Positions 5,237 through 12,889 are shown, numbered from the stretch's first letter. The stretch: 15,726 nucleotides of DNA from an uncultured Eubacteriales bacterium (GCA_900556535.1 USPI01000012.1:1-15726); one strand, 5' to 3'. Program-made: numbers and translations. Notes: generated from the sequence alone by a model not told the origin.

Positions 5237-7657
5237 ATGAAAAAAAGATCACTGAGCCTTCTTCTGGCTCTTATCATGGTGCTGAGCCTTATGCTGCCCG
5301 GCGCCGCGGCATTTGCCGATACCACCGACACTAAAACTCCCGTGAGCACCGAGGCCACGGAGGTCAAATGGGCTCTCAGCTTCGGCAGCAGCTGGACGGC
5401 CGCACCGAGCGTGCCGCTGCTTGCAGACGGCGGAGTTTACGTCATGTCCGACAGAGACATATTTAAGCTCAGCCGCACGGACGGCTCAACTATCGCACGC
5501 GGCAGTATGCTCACAAAATCCAGCTACGGCTACACGCCCTGCGTTGAGGCGGGCGACAAGATCGTGGCTCCTCTCGGCACCGCCACGCTCCAGGCGTTTG
5601 ACTCGAAAACTCTTATGAGCGAGTGGACGTATCAGAATTTTAACGGCGGTCAGTCGCTCTCCCGCGTGCTGTATTCCGACGGCAAGCTCTATGTGGGCTT
5701 CTGGAACAGCGAAACAAAGGACGCAGACTTTGCGTGCGTTGATGCGGAAACCGGCAGACAGTGCTGGAGCTACACCGTAAAGGGCGGCTTCTATTGGGCA
5801 GGCGCCGCGGCATACGGCGACTACATAATCGTCGGCACGGACGACGGCGAAAACGGCAGCAAGGGCAATAGCTCGCTTTTGTGCTTTAAGAAAAACTACG
5901 GCAAGGACGAGACCGTTGCGCCCGTTTCTAGCGCAGTTTTGACCGGCTGCGGCGACGTGCGCAGCAGCATCGTAATGGACGGCGGCAAGGCATACTTCAC
6001 TACCAAGGGCGGCTTCCTCTGCTCGGCGGACATTAACAAAGAAACCGGCGCAATAAGCGGCGTCAAGACCGTTTCCTTCGGCGCGCAGAGCACCTCCACC
6101 CCCGTTATCTACGGCGATTACGTTTACTTCGGAGCGGGCAGCGGCATCTCCGACTCCGGCTCCACGGGCAACTTCGTCATTGCCGATAAAAACACGCTCG
6201 ATGTTAAGGGCTATGTTGCCCTCAAGGGCTACCCCCAGTGCGAGATGCTCCTGTCCACGGCGTATCTTGAGAGCACGGGCTATCTTTACTTCTACAGCAC
6301 CTATAACATGACCCCCGGCGGCATATCGCTCATAAAGGTCAAGGCCGACGACGTGAGCAAAACGGAGCTTGTCGAAATATATGATGCCGAGGACTGCGCC
6401 AACTACTGCATCGCAAGCGTCGTTGCGGACGAAAACGGAAACCTCTATTATAAAAACGACAGCGGCTGCGTTATCTGCGTCGGCCCCGTGAGAGTGACGA
6501 AGAATGTCTACGTCAGCATTTCCGACAAGGGCAGCGCACAGCTTGCATACGAAAAGCTCAAGGTAAGCGACCGCAACGGCGACGGCAAGGTAGACATTGA
6601 CGAGGTGCTTTACGCCGCGCACGAGAAGAGCTATAACGGCGGCGCACAGGGAGGCTATGCGACAGGAGATGGTCAGTACGGTCAGTTTATAACCAAGCTC
6701 TGGGGCGATACGAGCGGCAACTTCGGTTACTATGTCAATAACGCCATGGCGATGAGCCTCGGCGACGAGGTCAATGACGGCGACCACGTTTACGCCTACA
6801 TCACCGCAAACGCCTACCCCAATAACGACGCATATGCGTTTTTCGATAAGAGTGCCGCGACCGTCGCTCAGCTTGGAAAGCTGACGCTTTCGCTCAAATA
6901 TCAGTCCGGCTACGATGAATCTTGGGCGCCCGTATTCAGCAGCTTTGAAAACGCAACGGTCAAGGTATATGACGCGACCCTCGATTGCGAGGCGGACGGA
7001 GTTGACTGCACCTCCCTCGGCGGCGGCAAATACAGCTTCAGCTTTAAAAACGACGGCGAGTACGTCATCGTTGCAACGGCTGAAAATAACGCCATCGTCC
7101 CCGCAGTGTGCAGAGTGTCCGTCAGTGAGCGCTCCGGCTTCAAGGATGTGCAGCCCGATGCATATTACTACGAGGCGGTCGAATGGGGCAACGCAAACGG
7201 CATCGTCTACGGCTACAGCGACAGCGTGTTTGCGCCCGACGACAGCTGCACCCGCGGTCAGATAGTCTCCTTCCTCTACCGTCACGCGGGCTGCCCCAAG
7301 GTCGACAGCGAGCTTGATTTCGATGACGTTGACTTCGACAGCTATTATTATGACGCGATAATCTGGGCTGCCGAAAACGGCATCGCCTACGGCTACGGCG
7401 ACGGCAGCTTCGGCCCCAACGACACCTGCACCCGCGCGCAGGCGGTCTCCTTCCTTTGCCGCTATCTCGGCGGAAAGGCTCAGAACCACAACAACAGCTT
7501 CAAGGATGTTGACAGCGCCGCTTACTATTACGAGGCCATCATGTGGGCAGTCGAAAACGGCATCGCCTACGGCTACGGCAACGGTACCTTCGGACCCGAC
7601 GATACCTGCACCCGCGCGCAGATAGTCTCCTTCATCTACAGAGCGGTCGAGAAATGA
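5237..7657 (+). CDS. Secreted SLH-anchored beta-propeller protein with EF-hand and DUF4430-like domain, B12-riboswitch controlled
   Basis: An 806-residue surface protein, probably a corrinoid-capture protein at the cell wall. A TTG 12 bases upstream is in frame, but ATG 5237 sits 5 bases after GGAGG (5227-5231) and begins a clean signal peptide, cleaved near AFA (25-27). Residues about 45-416 hold eight PQQ-like propeller blades (pattern xPxVxxGxVYV; e.g. TPVIYGDYVYFG near 288-299). A textbook EF-hand loop, DRNGDGKVDIDE, is at 445-456. Residues about 475-525 (FGYYVNN, then LGDEVNDGDHVYAY) resemble the DUF4430/transcobalamin C-terminal fold. An Ig-like stretch (about 545-630) and three SLH repeats (about 634-806) follow. 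SLH repeats attach proteins to cell-wall polymers. It lies directly under a cobalamin riboswitch and is coupled (ATGA) to a DUF4430 lipoprotein. The B12-binding role is inference. Another ligand or an adhesive role is possible. Confidence 0.82.
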   Translation: MKKRSLSLLLALIMVLSLMLPGAAAFADTTDTKTPVSTEATEVKWALSFGSSWTAAPSVPLLADGGVYVMSDRDIFKLSRTDGSTIARGSMLTKSSYGYTPCVEAGDKIVAPLGTATLQAFDSKTLMSEWTYQNFNGGQSLSRVLYSDGKLYVGFWNSETKDADFACVDAETGRQCWSYTVKGGFYWAGAAAYGDYIIVGTDDGENGSKGNSSLLCFKKNYGKDETVAPVSSAVLTGCGDVRSSIVMDGGKAYFTTKGGFLCSADINKETGAISGVKTVSFGAQSTSTPVIYGDYVYFGAGSGISDSGSTGNFVIADKNTLDVKGYVALKGYPQCEMLLSTAYLESTGYLYFYSTYNMTPGGISLIKVKADDVSKTELVEIYDAEDCANYCIASVVADENGNLYYKNDSGCVICVGPVRVTKNVYVSISDKGSAQLAYEKLKVSDRNGDGKVDIDEVLYAAHEKSYNGGAQGGYATGDGQYGQFITKLWGDTSGNFGYYVNNAMAMSLGDEVNDGDHVYAYITANAYPNNDAYAFFDKSAATVAQLGKLTLSLKYQSGYDESWAPVFSSFENATVKVYDATLDCEADGVDCTSLGGGKYSFSFKNDGEYVIVATAENNAIVPAVCRVSVSERSGFKDVQPDAYYYEAVEWGNANGIVYGYSDSVFAPDDSCTRGQIVSFLYRHAGCPKVDSELDFDDVDFDSYYYDAIIWAAENGIAYGYGDGSFGPNDTCTRAQAVSFLCRYLGGKAQNHNNSFKDVDSAAYYYEAIMWAVENGIAYGYGNGTFGPDDTCTRAQIVSFIYRAVEK
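7138..7656 (+). repeat. Three tandem SLH-domain repeats with exact 180-base period
   Basis: Three copies of a segment of about 60 codons lie at 7138, 7318 and 7498. The landmarks AACGG ending at 7200, 7380 and 7560 are spaced exactly 180 bases apart. Copies two and three are very similar at DNA level (7372-7454 versus 7552-7634, sharing GAAAACGGCATCGCCTACGG and CACCTGCACCCGCGCGCAG). Each encodes an SLH module, FxDV-x(4)-YYY-EA and NGIxYGY, ending in CTRGQ or CTRAQ in place of the classic TRAE motif. The repeat invites unequal recombination or copy-number change. Confidence 0.85.
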
Positions 7658-8706
7658 AAAACCGCAGAATCGCACTTATACTCTGCGTAGTTCTTATATG
7701 CAGCCTGCTTGCGGGCTGCATGAAGAACTCCGAGGCGGTGAATTTCGCGGGCGAGATCGAGCTCGGCGAGGACGGGATTGTTACAAAGACCGTTCTCGAA
7801 AGGCTGCGTGACGCGGGCGATATCGCCTCCTTTTGCGGAAAAACGGGGCAGTACGAATACAAATGGACGGTCGCGGGGGCGGATATAAAAACTCCCGCAG
7901 ACGTGTGCATGGCGGTGAGCATAGCAGCCGGCAACGGCGAGGAGCTTACGGTCACGCTCAAGGGCGGCAAAAGCTTCGGCTTTGAGCCGACCATCGCCGT
8001 GACGCTGCCCGAAAAATGGAGCGCACAGAGCGTGAGCGTGTATGACGAAAACGGCAACAGGCTCGGTGATGTGTCCGTTACGGGCAGCAAGACGACCGTT
8101 CTCGGCTTTAAGATAACCGACGGCGTTTTTAAATATATCCTGCGCGCTGACGAGACCGAGCCTGCACCCGCAGAGAGCGCTGCACCCGGAATTTCCGACG
8201 GCAGCCGCACCGAGCAGGATAAATACGGCACAGACCCCGTGCCCGCGGGAAAGCCCGAGCCGGTCGAGCCGGAGTCAAAGCCTGTCGATACGCAGAAGCA
8301 GCTTCGCTGCACCATATCCATTGACTGCGCGACTATACTCAATAACCTTAACTCCCTTGACCCGGCAAAGCTCGACGTTTTGCCGCCTGACGGAGTTATC
8401 CTCTCCGCCGTTACGGTCACATTTTACGAGGGCGAGACGGTTTTTGACGTGCTCAAGCGCACCTGCCGCGAAAAGGGGATACACCTCGAGGCGTCGTTCA
8501 CGCCTGCGTATAACAGCGCCTATATAGAGGGCATCGGCAACCTCTATCAGTTTGACTGCGGCGAGCTGTCCGGCTGGATGTACAGCGTCAACGGCTGGTA
8601 TCCCAACTACGGCTGCAGCCGCTATGCCCTGCATGACGGCGACGTTATCCGCTGGCGCTATACCTGCGACCTCGGCGAGGATGTCGGCGGCGGTATGAGC
8701 CGATGA
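7654..8706 (+). CDS. DUF4430 (transcobalamin-like) lipoprotein, putative corrinoid-binding component
   Basis: A 350-residue membrane lipoprotein. The signal peptide ends in lipobox LLAGC with lipidated Cys22. Residues about 40-165 look like a beta-rich Ig-like domain. About 166-215 is a Pro/Glu/Ala-rich linker. Residues about 216-340 form a DUF4430 domain with the hallmark GWMYSVNGWYPNYGCSRY (307-324), then LHDGDVIRWRYTCDLG (326-341). DUF4430 is related to the C-terminal cobalamin-binding domain of intrinsic factor and transcobalamin. With the riboswitch upstream and the ECF transporter downstream, a role in handing corrinoid to the importer is likely but inferred. I chose ATG 7654, which overlaps the previous stop (ATGA); in-frame sequence upstream only shadows the SLH repeats. 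The end overlaps the EcfT start, so it is part of one operon. Confidence 0.86.
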   Translation: MKNRRIALILCVVLICSLLAGCMKNSEAVNFAGEIELGEDGIVTKTVLERLRDAGDIASFCGKTGQYEYKWTVAGADIKTPADVCMAVSIAAGNGEELTVTLKGGKSFGFEPTIAVTLPEKWSAQSVSVYDENGNRLGDVSVTGSKTTVLGFKITDGVFKYILRADETEPAPAESAAPGISDGSRTEQDKYGTDPVPAGKPEPVEPESKPVDTQKQLRCTISIDCATILNNLNSLDPAKLDVLPPDGVILSAVTVTFYEGETVFDVLKRTCREKGIHLEASFTPAYNSAYIEGIGNLYQFDCGELSGWMYSVNGWYPNYGCSRYALHDGDVIRWRYTCDLGEDVGGGMSR

Positions 8707-9593
8707 GAGACGCCTTTTCCGGACTGCACCCCGCAGTCGGCTTCGCGTATTTCGCCGCGGTGATCGTTTTCACGATGATATATATGCATCCGTGGCTGCT
8801 TGCGATAAGCCTGCTTGCCTCGGCAAGCTATGTGTGCATCCTGAAGGGAGTGCGCAGCTTCCTGAAAACGCTGGTGTATCTCATACCCTTTCTGCTGCTC
8901 ATGAGCGTTTTTAACGCACTTTTTAACCACGCGGGAGTGACACCGCTTTTCTATCTCAAAAACGGCAACGCGATAACCCGCGAGGCGCTTGTCTACGGTT
9001 TTTTCGCCTCAGCGATGTTTGCAAGCGTCATTTTGTGGTTTTCCTGCTTTAACGAAATAATGACCTCGGACAAGCTGCTGTTTTTGTTCGGGAGGCTCAG
9101 CCCCTCGGTATCGCTGCTGCTTTCGATGTCGCTGCGCCTAGTGCCGCGCTTCGGTGATAAGATACGCAGCATCGCGGCGTCGCGCGCTCAGATCGGGCTC
9201 GGCAGCTCCGAGGGCAGCTTTATCCACCGCTTGAAATGCAGCGCGAGGATACTCTCCGTTGCGGTGAGCTGGGCGCTTGAGGGCTCGATTATCTCGGCAG
9301 ACTCTATGAAAAGCCGCGGCTACGGCGCCGCACGGCGCACGAGCTTTTCCGTTTACCGCTTCGACTCGCGCGACGGCGCTGCGCTCACTGCGGGACTTAT
9401 CCTGTGCACGGCGGTCATTTTTGCGGTCGCGAGCGGGAGCATATACGCGCGCTTTTACCCGTCCGTCATTCTGAGCGGCGGCAGCGCGGTTTCGATACTC
9501 GGCACGGCGGCGTTTGCCGCGCTGTGCTTTGCCCCGCATCTATTTGACCTGAAGGAGGCGTATGTATGGCGGCATTCAGTGTCCGCGATCTGA
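8703..9593 (+). CDS. ECF transporter transmembrane coupling protein EcfT (CbiQ-like)
   Basis: The T component links the substrate-binding S protein to the ATPases in an energy-coupling-factor importer. The 296-residue protein has hydrophobic segments near 10-26, 30-48, 55-74, 95-115, a weaker one near 132-150, and two C-terminal ones (about 225-245 and 255-275). The two cytoplasmic coupling motifs expected in EcfT are seen as AASRAQ (158-163) and MKSRGYGAARR (202-212). Its ATG overlaps the stop of the DUF4430 gene (ATGA) and its 3' end overlaps the ATPase gene by 28 bases, so all are co-translated. A dedicated T gene beside its own A and S genes marks a group I ECF system serving one substrate, here predicted to be a corrinoid. 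Confidence 0.88.
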   Translation: MRDAFSGLHPAVGFAYFAAVIVFTMIYMHPWLLAISLLASASYVCILKGVRSFLKTLVYLIPFLLLMSVFNALFNHAGVTPLFYLKNGNAITREALVYGFFASAMFASVILWFSCFNEIMTSDKLLFLFGRLSPSVSLLLSMSLRLVPRFGDKIRSIAASRAQIGLGSSEGSFIHRLKCSARILSVAVSWALEGSIISADSMKSRGYGAARRTSFSVYRFDSRDGAALTAGLILCTAVIFAVASGSIYARFYPSVILSGGSAVSILGTAAFAALCFAPHLFDLKEAYVWRHSVSAI

Positions 9594-11164
9594 GCTTTAC
9601 CTACCCCGGGGAGCAGGCCCCTGTGCTCCGTAATATATCCCTCGAAATACCCGAGGGCAGCGTCACGCTCATATGCGGCGCGTCCGGCAGCGGCAAGAGC
9701 ACGCTCCTGCGCAGACTCAAGACCTGCCTTGCCGACCACGGCGAGCAAACAGGTCAGGTGCTTTTTTTCTCCAAGCCCCTTAATGAGGTTTCCGAGGCGG
9801 AGCAGGCGCGGCGCATTGGCTTCGTGCTTCAGCACCCCGACGATCAGATAGTGACCGACAAGGTCTTTCACGAGCTCGCCTTCGGTCCCGAAAGCCTCGG
9901 CTGGGAGCAGAACAAAATGCGGCTTGCCGTGGGCGAAATGGCGAGCTTTTTCGGCATTTCCGAGCTTTTTATGAAAAACGTCGCGGAGCTATCGTGCGGA
10001 CAAAAGCAGCTTTTAAATCTCGCGTCGGCTGCCGTTATGCATCCGGACGTGCTCATACTGGACGAGCCGACGAGCCAGCTTGACCCCATTGCCGCGGCGG
10101 ATTTTCTCGCGGCGCTGCGAAAGCTCAACGATGAGCTCGGCGTGACCGTTATCCTGACCGAGCACAGGCTTGAGGAGGCGCTTCCCATGGCGGATATGCT
10201 CGCCGTGCTCGATAATGGGCGGCTCGCCGCGTTTGACAAGCCGCAAAATGCGGTCATGCAGATAAAAAACAGCCCCATATTTGAGTCCATGCCGACTCCC
10301 GTGAAGGTATTTGCCGCGCTTGACGGCGCGGGCGAGGCGCCGCTCACGGTGCGGCAGGGCAGGGCGTTCATCTCTTCTCTTCCGCGCAGCGAGGGAGTGA
10401 AAGCAATGCCCTCAAGCGAGGCGGCGGGCGAGAGTGTGCTCACGCTGCGCGAGTGTTGGTTCAGATACGAGAGAAAGTCCGAGGATGTGCTGCGCGGACT
10501 GAGCCTCGAGCTTCGGCGGAGCGAAATTTTTTCGCTCGTCGGCGGCAACGGCTCGGGCAAGAGCACGAGCGTCGGCGTCATTTCCGGCAGACTGCGTCCG
10601 TATCGCGGCAAGGTCATCTCCTACAGTGCGCGCATCGCCGCCCTCCCGCAGGATCCGCGTGAGCTGCTTGCAAGAAGCACCGTGCGCGAGGAGCTTGAGG
10701 AGATGAAGGCACCGCCCGAGGAGGTCGGGCGCGTTGTCAATCTGCTCGGCTTATCGGATATTCTCGAGCGCCACCCATTTGACATTTCCGGCGGCGAACA
10801 GCAGCGCACGGCGCTTGCCAAGGCGCTGCTCACGAGCCCCGACGTGCTGCTGCTCGACGAGCCCACAAAGGGCTTTGACGGAGCTATGAAAAAGCGGCTG
10901 GGCGATATTATCCTGAAGCTCAGGGCAAGCGGCAAGACCGTGTTCATCGTCAGCCACGATATTGAATTTGCCGCGGAGTATTCCGACCGCTGCGCACTTC
11001 TGTTTCGCGGCGAGATCATAACGCAAAGCGCCCCGCGCGAATTCTTCTCCGGCAATTATTTTTATACGACCGCCGCAGCCAAGCTCGGCAGAGGACTTGT
11101 TCCGGGCGCGGTGCTGTGCAGGGAGGTGATCGAGTGCCTGAAAAAATCACCCGACGGCAGATAG
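9566..11164 (+). CDS. ECF transporter fused double ATPase (EcfA1-EcfA2 in one chain)
   Basis: Both nucleotide-binding domains of the ECF importer sit in one 532-residue chain. Domain 1 has Walker A GASGSGKST (38-46), Q-loop Gln89 in FVLQHPDDQIV, signature LSCGQKQ (142-148), Walker B VLILDEP (162-168) and His200. Domain 2 has Walker A GGNGSGKST (326-334), Gln362, signature ISGGEQQR (407-414), Walker B VLLLDEP (427-433) and His464. The first signature has Cys where Gly is usual (LSCGQ). Many relatives use two separate genes, so the fusion fixes a 1:1 ratio. ATG 9566 follows GGAGG (9554-9558) by seven bases and overlaps ecfT by 28 bases. It energises the EcfT-S complex made from the flanking genes. 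Confidence 0.9.
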   Translation: MAAFSVRDLSFTYPGEQAPVLRNISLEIPEGSVTLICGASGSGKSTLLRRLKTCLADHGEQTGQVLFFSKPLNEVSEAEQARRIGFVLQHPDDQIVTDKVFHELAFGPESLGWEQNKMRLAVGEMASFFGISELFMKNVAELSCGQKQLLNLASAAVMHPDVLILDEPTSQLDPIAAADFLAALRKLNDELGVTVILTEHRLEEALPMADMLAVLDNGRLAAFDKPQNAVMQIKNSPIFESMPTPVKVFAALDGAGEAPLTVRQGRAFISSLPRSEGVKAMPSSEAAGESVLTLRECWFRYERKSEDVLRGLSLELRRSEIFSLVGGNGSGKSTSVGVISGRLRPYRGKVISYSARIAALPQDPRELLARSTVREELEEMKAPPEEVGRVVNLLGLSDILERHPFDISGGEQQRTALAKALLTSPDVLLLDEPTKGFDGAMKKRLGDIILKLRASGKTVFIVSHDIEFAAEYSDRCALLFRGEIITQSAPREFFSGNYFYTTAAAKLGRGLVPGAVLCREVIECLKKSPDGR

Positions 11165-11835
11165 CGGCGCTCGCAGCAGCGCTCGTTTTTTCCGCGGCCG
11201 TGCTTTTTGCCGAAACGTATCTGTGGCAAAACAGGCAGTATTATCTCTCCTCGGTCATTCTGCTCATCCTTGCGACGGCGATGTTTTTCGCCCGCTTTGA
11301 GCGGAGAAGACCGCAGGTGCGCGAGATCGTCATTCTCGCCGTTATGACGGCGCTTGCCGTTGCGGGCAGGGCGGCGTTTTACTGGGCGCCGCAGTTTAAG
11401 CCCGTGTGCGCGATAGTCATTCTCACCGCCGTTGCGTTTAACGCCGAGGCGGGCTTCGTGACGGGCGCGGCGGCGGGACTCATATCGAACTTTTTCTTCG
11501 GTCAGGGCCCGTGGACGCCGTGGCAGATGGTCTCGTTCGGGCTTGTCGGCTATCTTGCGGGACTGCTCTTTCACGGCACCGAGCCCAAGCGCACACCGCT
11601 TCTTATCTACGGCTTTTTTTCCGTGCTCATCGTGTACGGTCTCGTTATGGACACGGCGAACGTGCTCATGTACTCGCGCACCGTATCGTGGCAGCTTCTG
11701 CTCGCCTCGTATGCCTCGGGCTTTGCGTTTAACCTCATTCACGCATTCGCCACGGCGGTGTTTTTGCTGCTGCTGCGTGAGCCCGTGCTGTCAAAGCTCA
11801 GCCGCATAAAAACAAAATACGGAATATTGGAATAA
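11134..11835 (+). CDS. ECF transporter substrate-specific (S) component, probably for cobalamin or a corrinoid
   Basis: A hydrophobic 233-residue membrane protein, the substrate-binding S subunit. I start it at GTG 11134, seven bases after GGGAGG (11121-11126); an in-frame GTG at 11116 lies before that site. Core helices run from about 64 (EIVILAVMTALAVAGRAAF, with the small-residue face that contacts EcfT) to 214. A conserved loop FFGQGPWTPWQM (121-132) follows an AGLISNFF helix. I recall this signature from S components in B12-riboswitch operons (CblT/CbrT-like), but cannot check it. Two additional hydrophobic helices (about 10-28 and 38-53) precede the core, more than the usual six. It is the last gene of the riboswitch operon, overlapping the ATPase gene by 31 bases. 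Specificity is inferred from the riboswitch. Confidence 0.8.
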   Translation: MPEKITRRQIAALAAALVFSAAVLFAETYLWQNRQYYLSSVILLILATAMFFARFERRRPQVREIVILAVMTALAVAGRAAFYWAPQFKPVCAIVILTAVAFNAEAGFVTGAAAGLISNFFFGQGPWTPWQMVSFGLVGYLAGLLFHGTEPKRTPLLIYGFFSVLIVYGLVMDTANVLMYSRTVSWQLLLASYASGFAFNLIHAFATAVFLLLLREPVLSKLSRIKTKYGILE

Positions 11836-11840
11836 AAATC

Positions 11841-11876
11841 GTGCAGATGCGCTCTATGCCCATCTGCACATTTTTT
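11841..11876 (+). terminator. Intrinsic terminator closing the riboswitch/ECF operon
   Basis: GTGCAGATG (11841-11849) pairs perfectly with CATCTGCAC (11861-11869) around an 11-base loop, followed by A and six T (11871-11876). It lies five bases after the S-component stop. Confidence 0.9.
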
Positions 11877-12074
11877 GCGTCAAAATGAACAAAACCATGC
11901 CAAAAATGCATTTTCGCACATTGCGAAGCAAAAAAGCGCATCAAAACGCGAATTTGCACTTTAATCAAAGCAAAACGGTGTCAAAAATATGCCGCTTGAC
12001 TAAATATACAAAAAAAGAGCGTTGTTTTTGTGAATTATTGCGGGTGATAATTTTTAAATTAACAAGCAGAAATG
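11877..12074. other. AT-rich intergenic stretch, no convincing gene
   Basis: About 200 bases much richer in A and T than the flanking genes. A 76-codon open frame (11885-12115) runs through it, but it has no good ribosome site, is full of Lys/Asn/Thr codons of an AT-rich kind, resembles no family I know, and crosses the promoter of the next gene, so I do not call it. An inverted repeat TTCGCA-CAT-TGCGAA (11913-11927) is the only ordered element seen. It could be an operator or chance. Confidence 0.5.
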
Positions 12075-12103
12075 TTGACGGAAAAGTTGCAGAATGCTAC
12101 AAT
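12075..12103 (+). promoter_or_regulatory. Sigma-A-type promoter for the ATPase/oxidoreductase cluster
   Basis: TTGACG (12075-12080), 17 bases, then TACAAT (12098-12103): one mismatch from consensus in each box with ideal spacing. Transcription would begin near 12110, giving a leader of about 40 bases. No other promoter of similar quality was seen up to the ferredoxin gene, so it may serve the whole cluster to 15576. Confidence 0.72.
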
Positions 12104-12118
12104 ATAAACGTTTAAGAG

Positions 12119-12135
12119 CGTTCATATAATGAACG
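12119..12135 (+). promoter_or_regulatory. Inverted repeat at the 5' end of the leader, touching the ribosome site
   Basis: CGTTCAT (12119-12125) and ATGAACG (12129-12135) form a perfect 7-base inverted repeat around ATA. The last G is also the first base of the GGAGG ribosome site (12135-12139) for the ATPase gene. In RNA it would make a small hairpin just after the predicted transcript start. In DNA it could be an operator just downstream of the promoter. Confidence 0.4.
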
Positions 12136-12148
12136 GAGGTCAAGTCCA

Positions 12149-12889
12149 ATGAAGAACGTAAAGGTCCTCATCGGTAACTACGGCAGCGGCAAAAGCGAGC
12201 TTGCGCTCAACTTTGCCATCCAGGCCGCCGCAAGAGGCGAGAGGACAGAGCTTATAGACCTTGATATGGTCAACACCTATTTCCGCCTGACAGAGCGCGG
12301 CAAGATGGTCGAACAGAAGGAGATACGCCTGGTGTCCCCGAACTATGCCTGCTCGGGTATCGAAACTCTGTCCCTGCCCGCCGAGGTCGCTTCGGCGTTC
12401 GTGCTCGACTGGGATACGGTCGTGTTCGACGTGGGCGGCGATGACGTCGGCGCAACGGCGCTCGGCCGCTATCATCAGGATTTCGTCGATCTTGAGCCGG
12501 GTGCACTTGAGGTGCTCAACGTCGTCAATATCCGCAGACCGCTTTCCGGCACGGTCGAGAAGCTTATAAGACTTCAGGAGGGAATGCAGGCGCACTCCAG
12601 ACTGAAAATCACCGGCATGATAAATAACACAAACCTCGCAACGGAAACGAGCGTCGAGGAGCTGCACGATGGCTACGAAATGCTCAAGGAGGTCTCCGAC
12701 AGGACGGGCATCCCCGTGGCATATACCACCGGCAAGAAGGATCTGCTCGAGCAGTTCCTCTCCGAGGGTCACGACCCGAAGTACATCGGCAAGCCCGTGC
12801 CCATCGACGTGTATATGCACCGTGACTGGGATTCCTACATTAAATACGGTCTGCACACCGTGGACCCGCAGAAAAACTTCCGTCACTGA
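12149..12889 (+). CDS. P-loop ATPase of unknown function (MinD/ParA-like fold) linked to the 2-oxoacid oxidoreductase genes
   Basis: A 246-residue soluble protein with Walker A IGNYGSGKSE (8-17), a switch-like segment LIDLDMVNTYF (35-45), Walker B VVFDVGGDDVGA (91-102) and MINNTN (157-162), which sits where MinD/ParA/NifH-type proteins have a base-recognition Asn. The canonical Lys at the start of the deviant Walker A (KGGxGKT) is missing, so it is not an ordinary ParA. It is not a chromosome-partition gene by context: it starts a transcription unit and is followed at 72 bases by the ferredoxin subunit of a 2-oxoacid oxidoreductase. A role in maturation, metal or cofactor handling, or regulation of that enzyme is possible but unproven. 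ATG 12149 lies nine bases past GGAGG. Confidence 0.75.
   Translation: MKNVKVLIGNYGSGKSELALNFAIQAAARGERTELIDLDMVNTYFRLTERGKMVEQKEIRLVSPNYACSGIETLSLPAEVASAFVLDWDTVVFDVGGDDVGATALGRYHQDFVDLEPGALEVLNVVNIRRPLSGTVEKLIRLQEGMQAHSRLKITGMINNTNLATETSVEELHDGYEMLKEVSDRTGIPVAYTTGKKDLLEQFLSEGHDPKYIGKPVPIDVYMHRDWDSYIKYGLHTVDPQKNFRH

Noticed and set aside
5486..7675. A minus-strand open frame of 729 codons opposite the SLH-propeller gene
   Set aside because: Its product is Ala/Val-rich with no recognisable domain. The + strand has a signal peptide, propeller, EF-hand and SLH domains. The antisense frame is a by-product of biased third positions.
11996..12024. TTGACT at 11996 as a second promoter ahead of the ATPase gene
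   Set aside because: At 16-18 bases downstream there is only GCGTTG-like text, not a -10 box. The pair at 12075/12098 is much better.
11885..12115. A 76-codon + frame between the S component and the ATPase
   Set aside because: There is no ribosome site, the composition is AT-driven, no family is recognised, and it covers the -35 and -10 boxes of the next gene.
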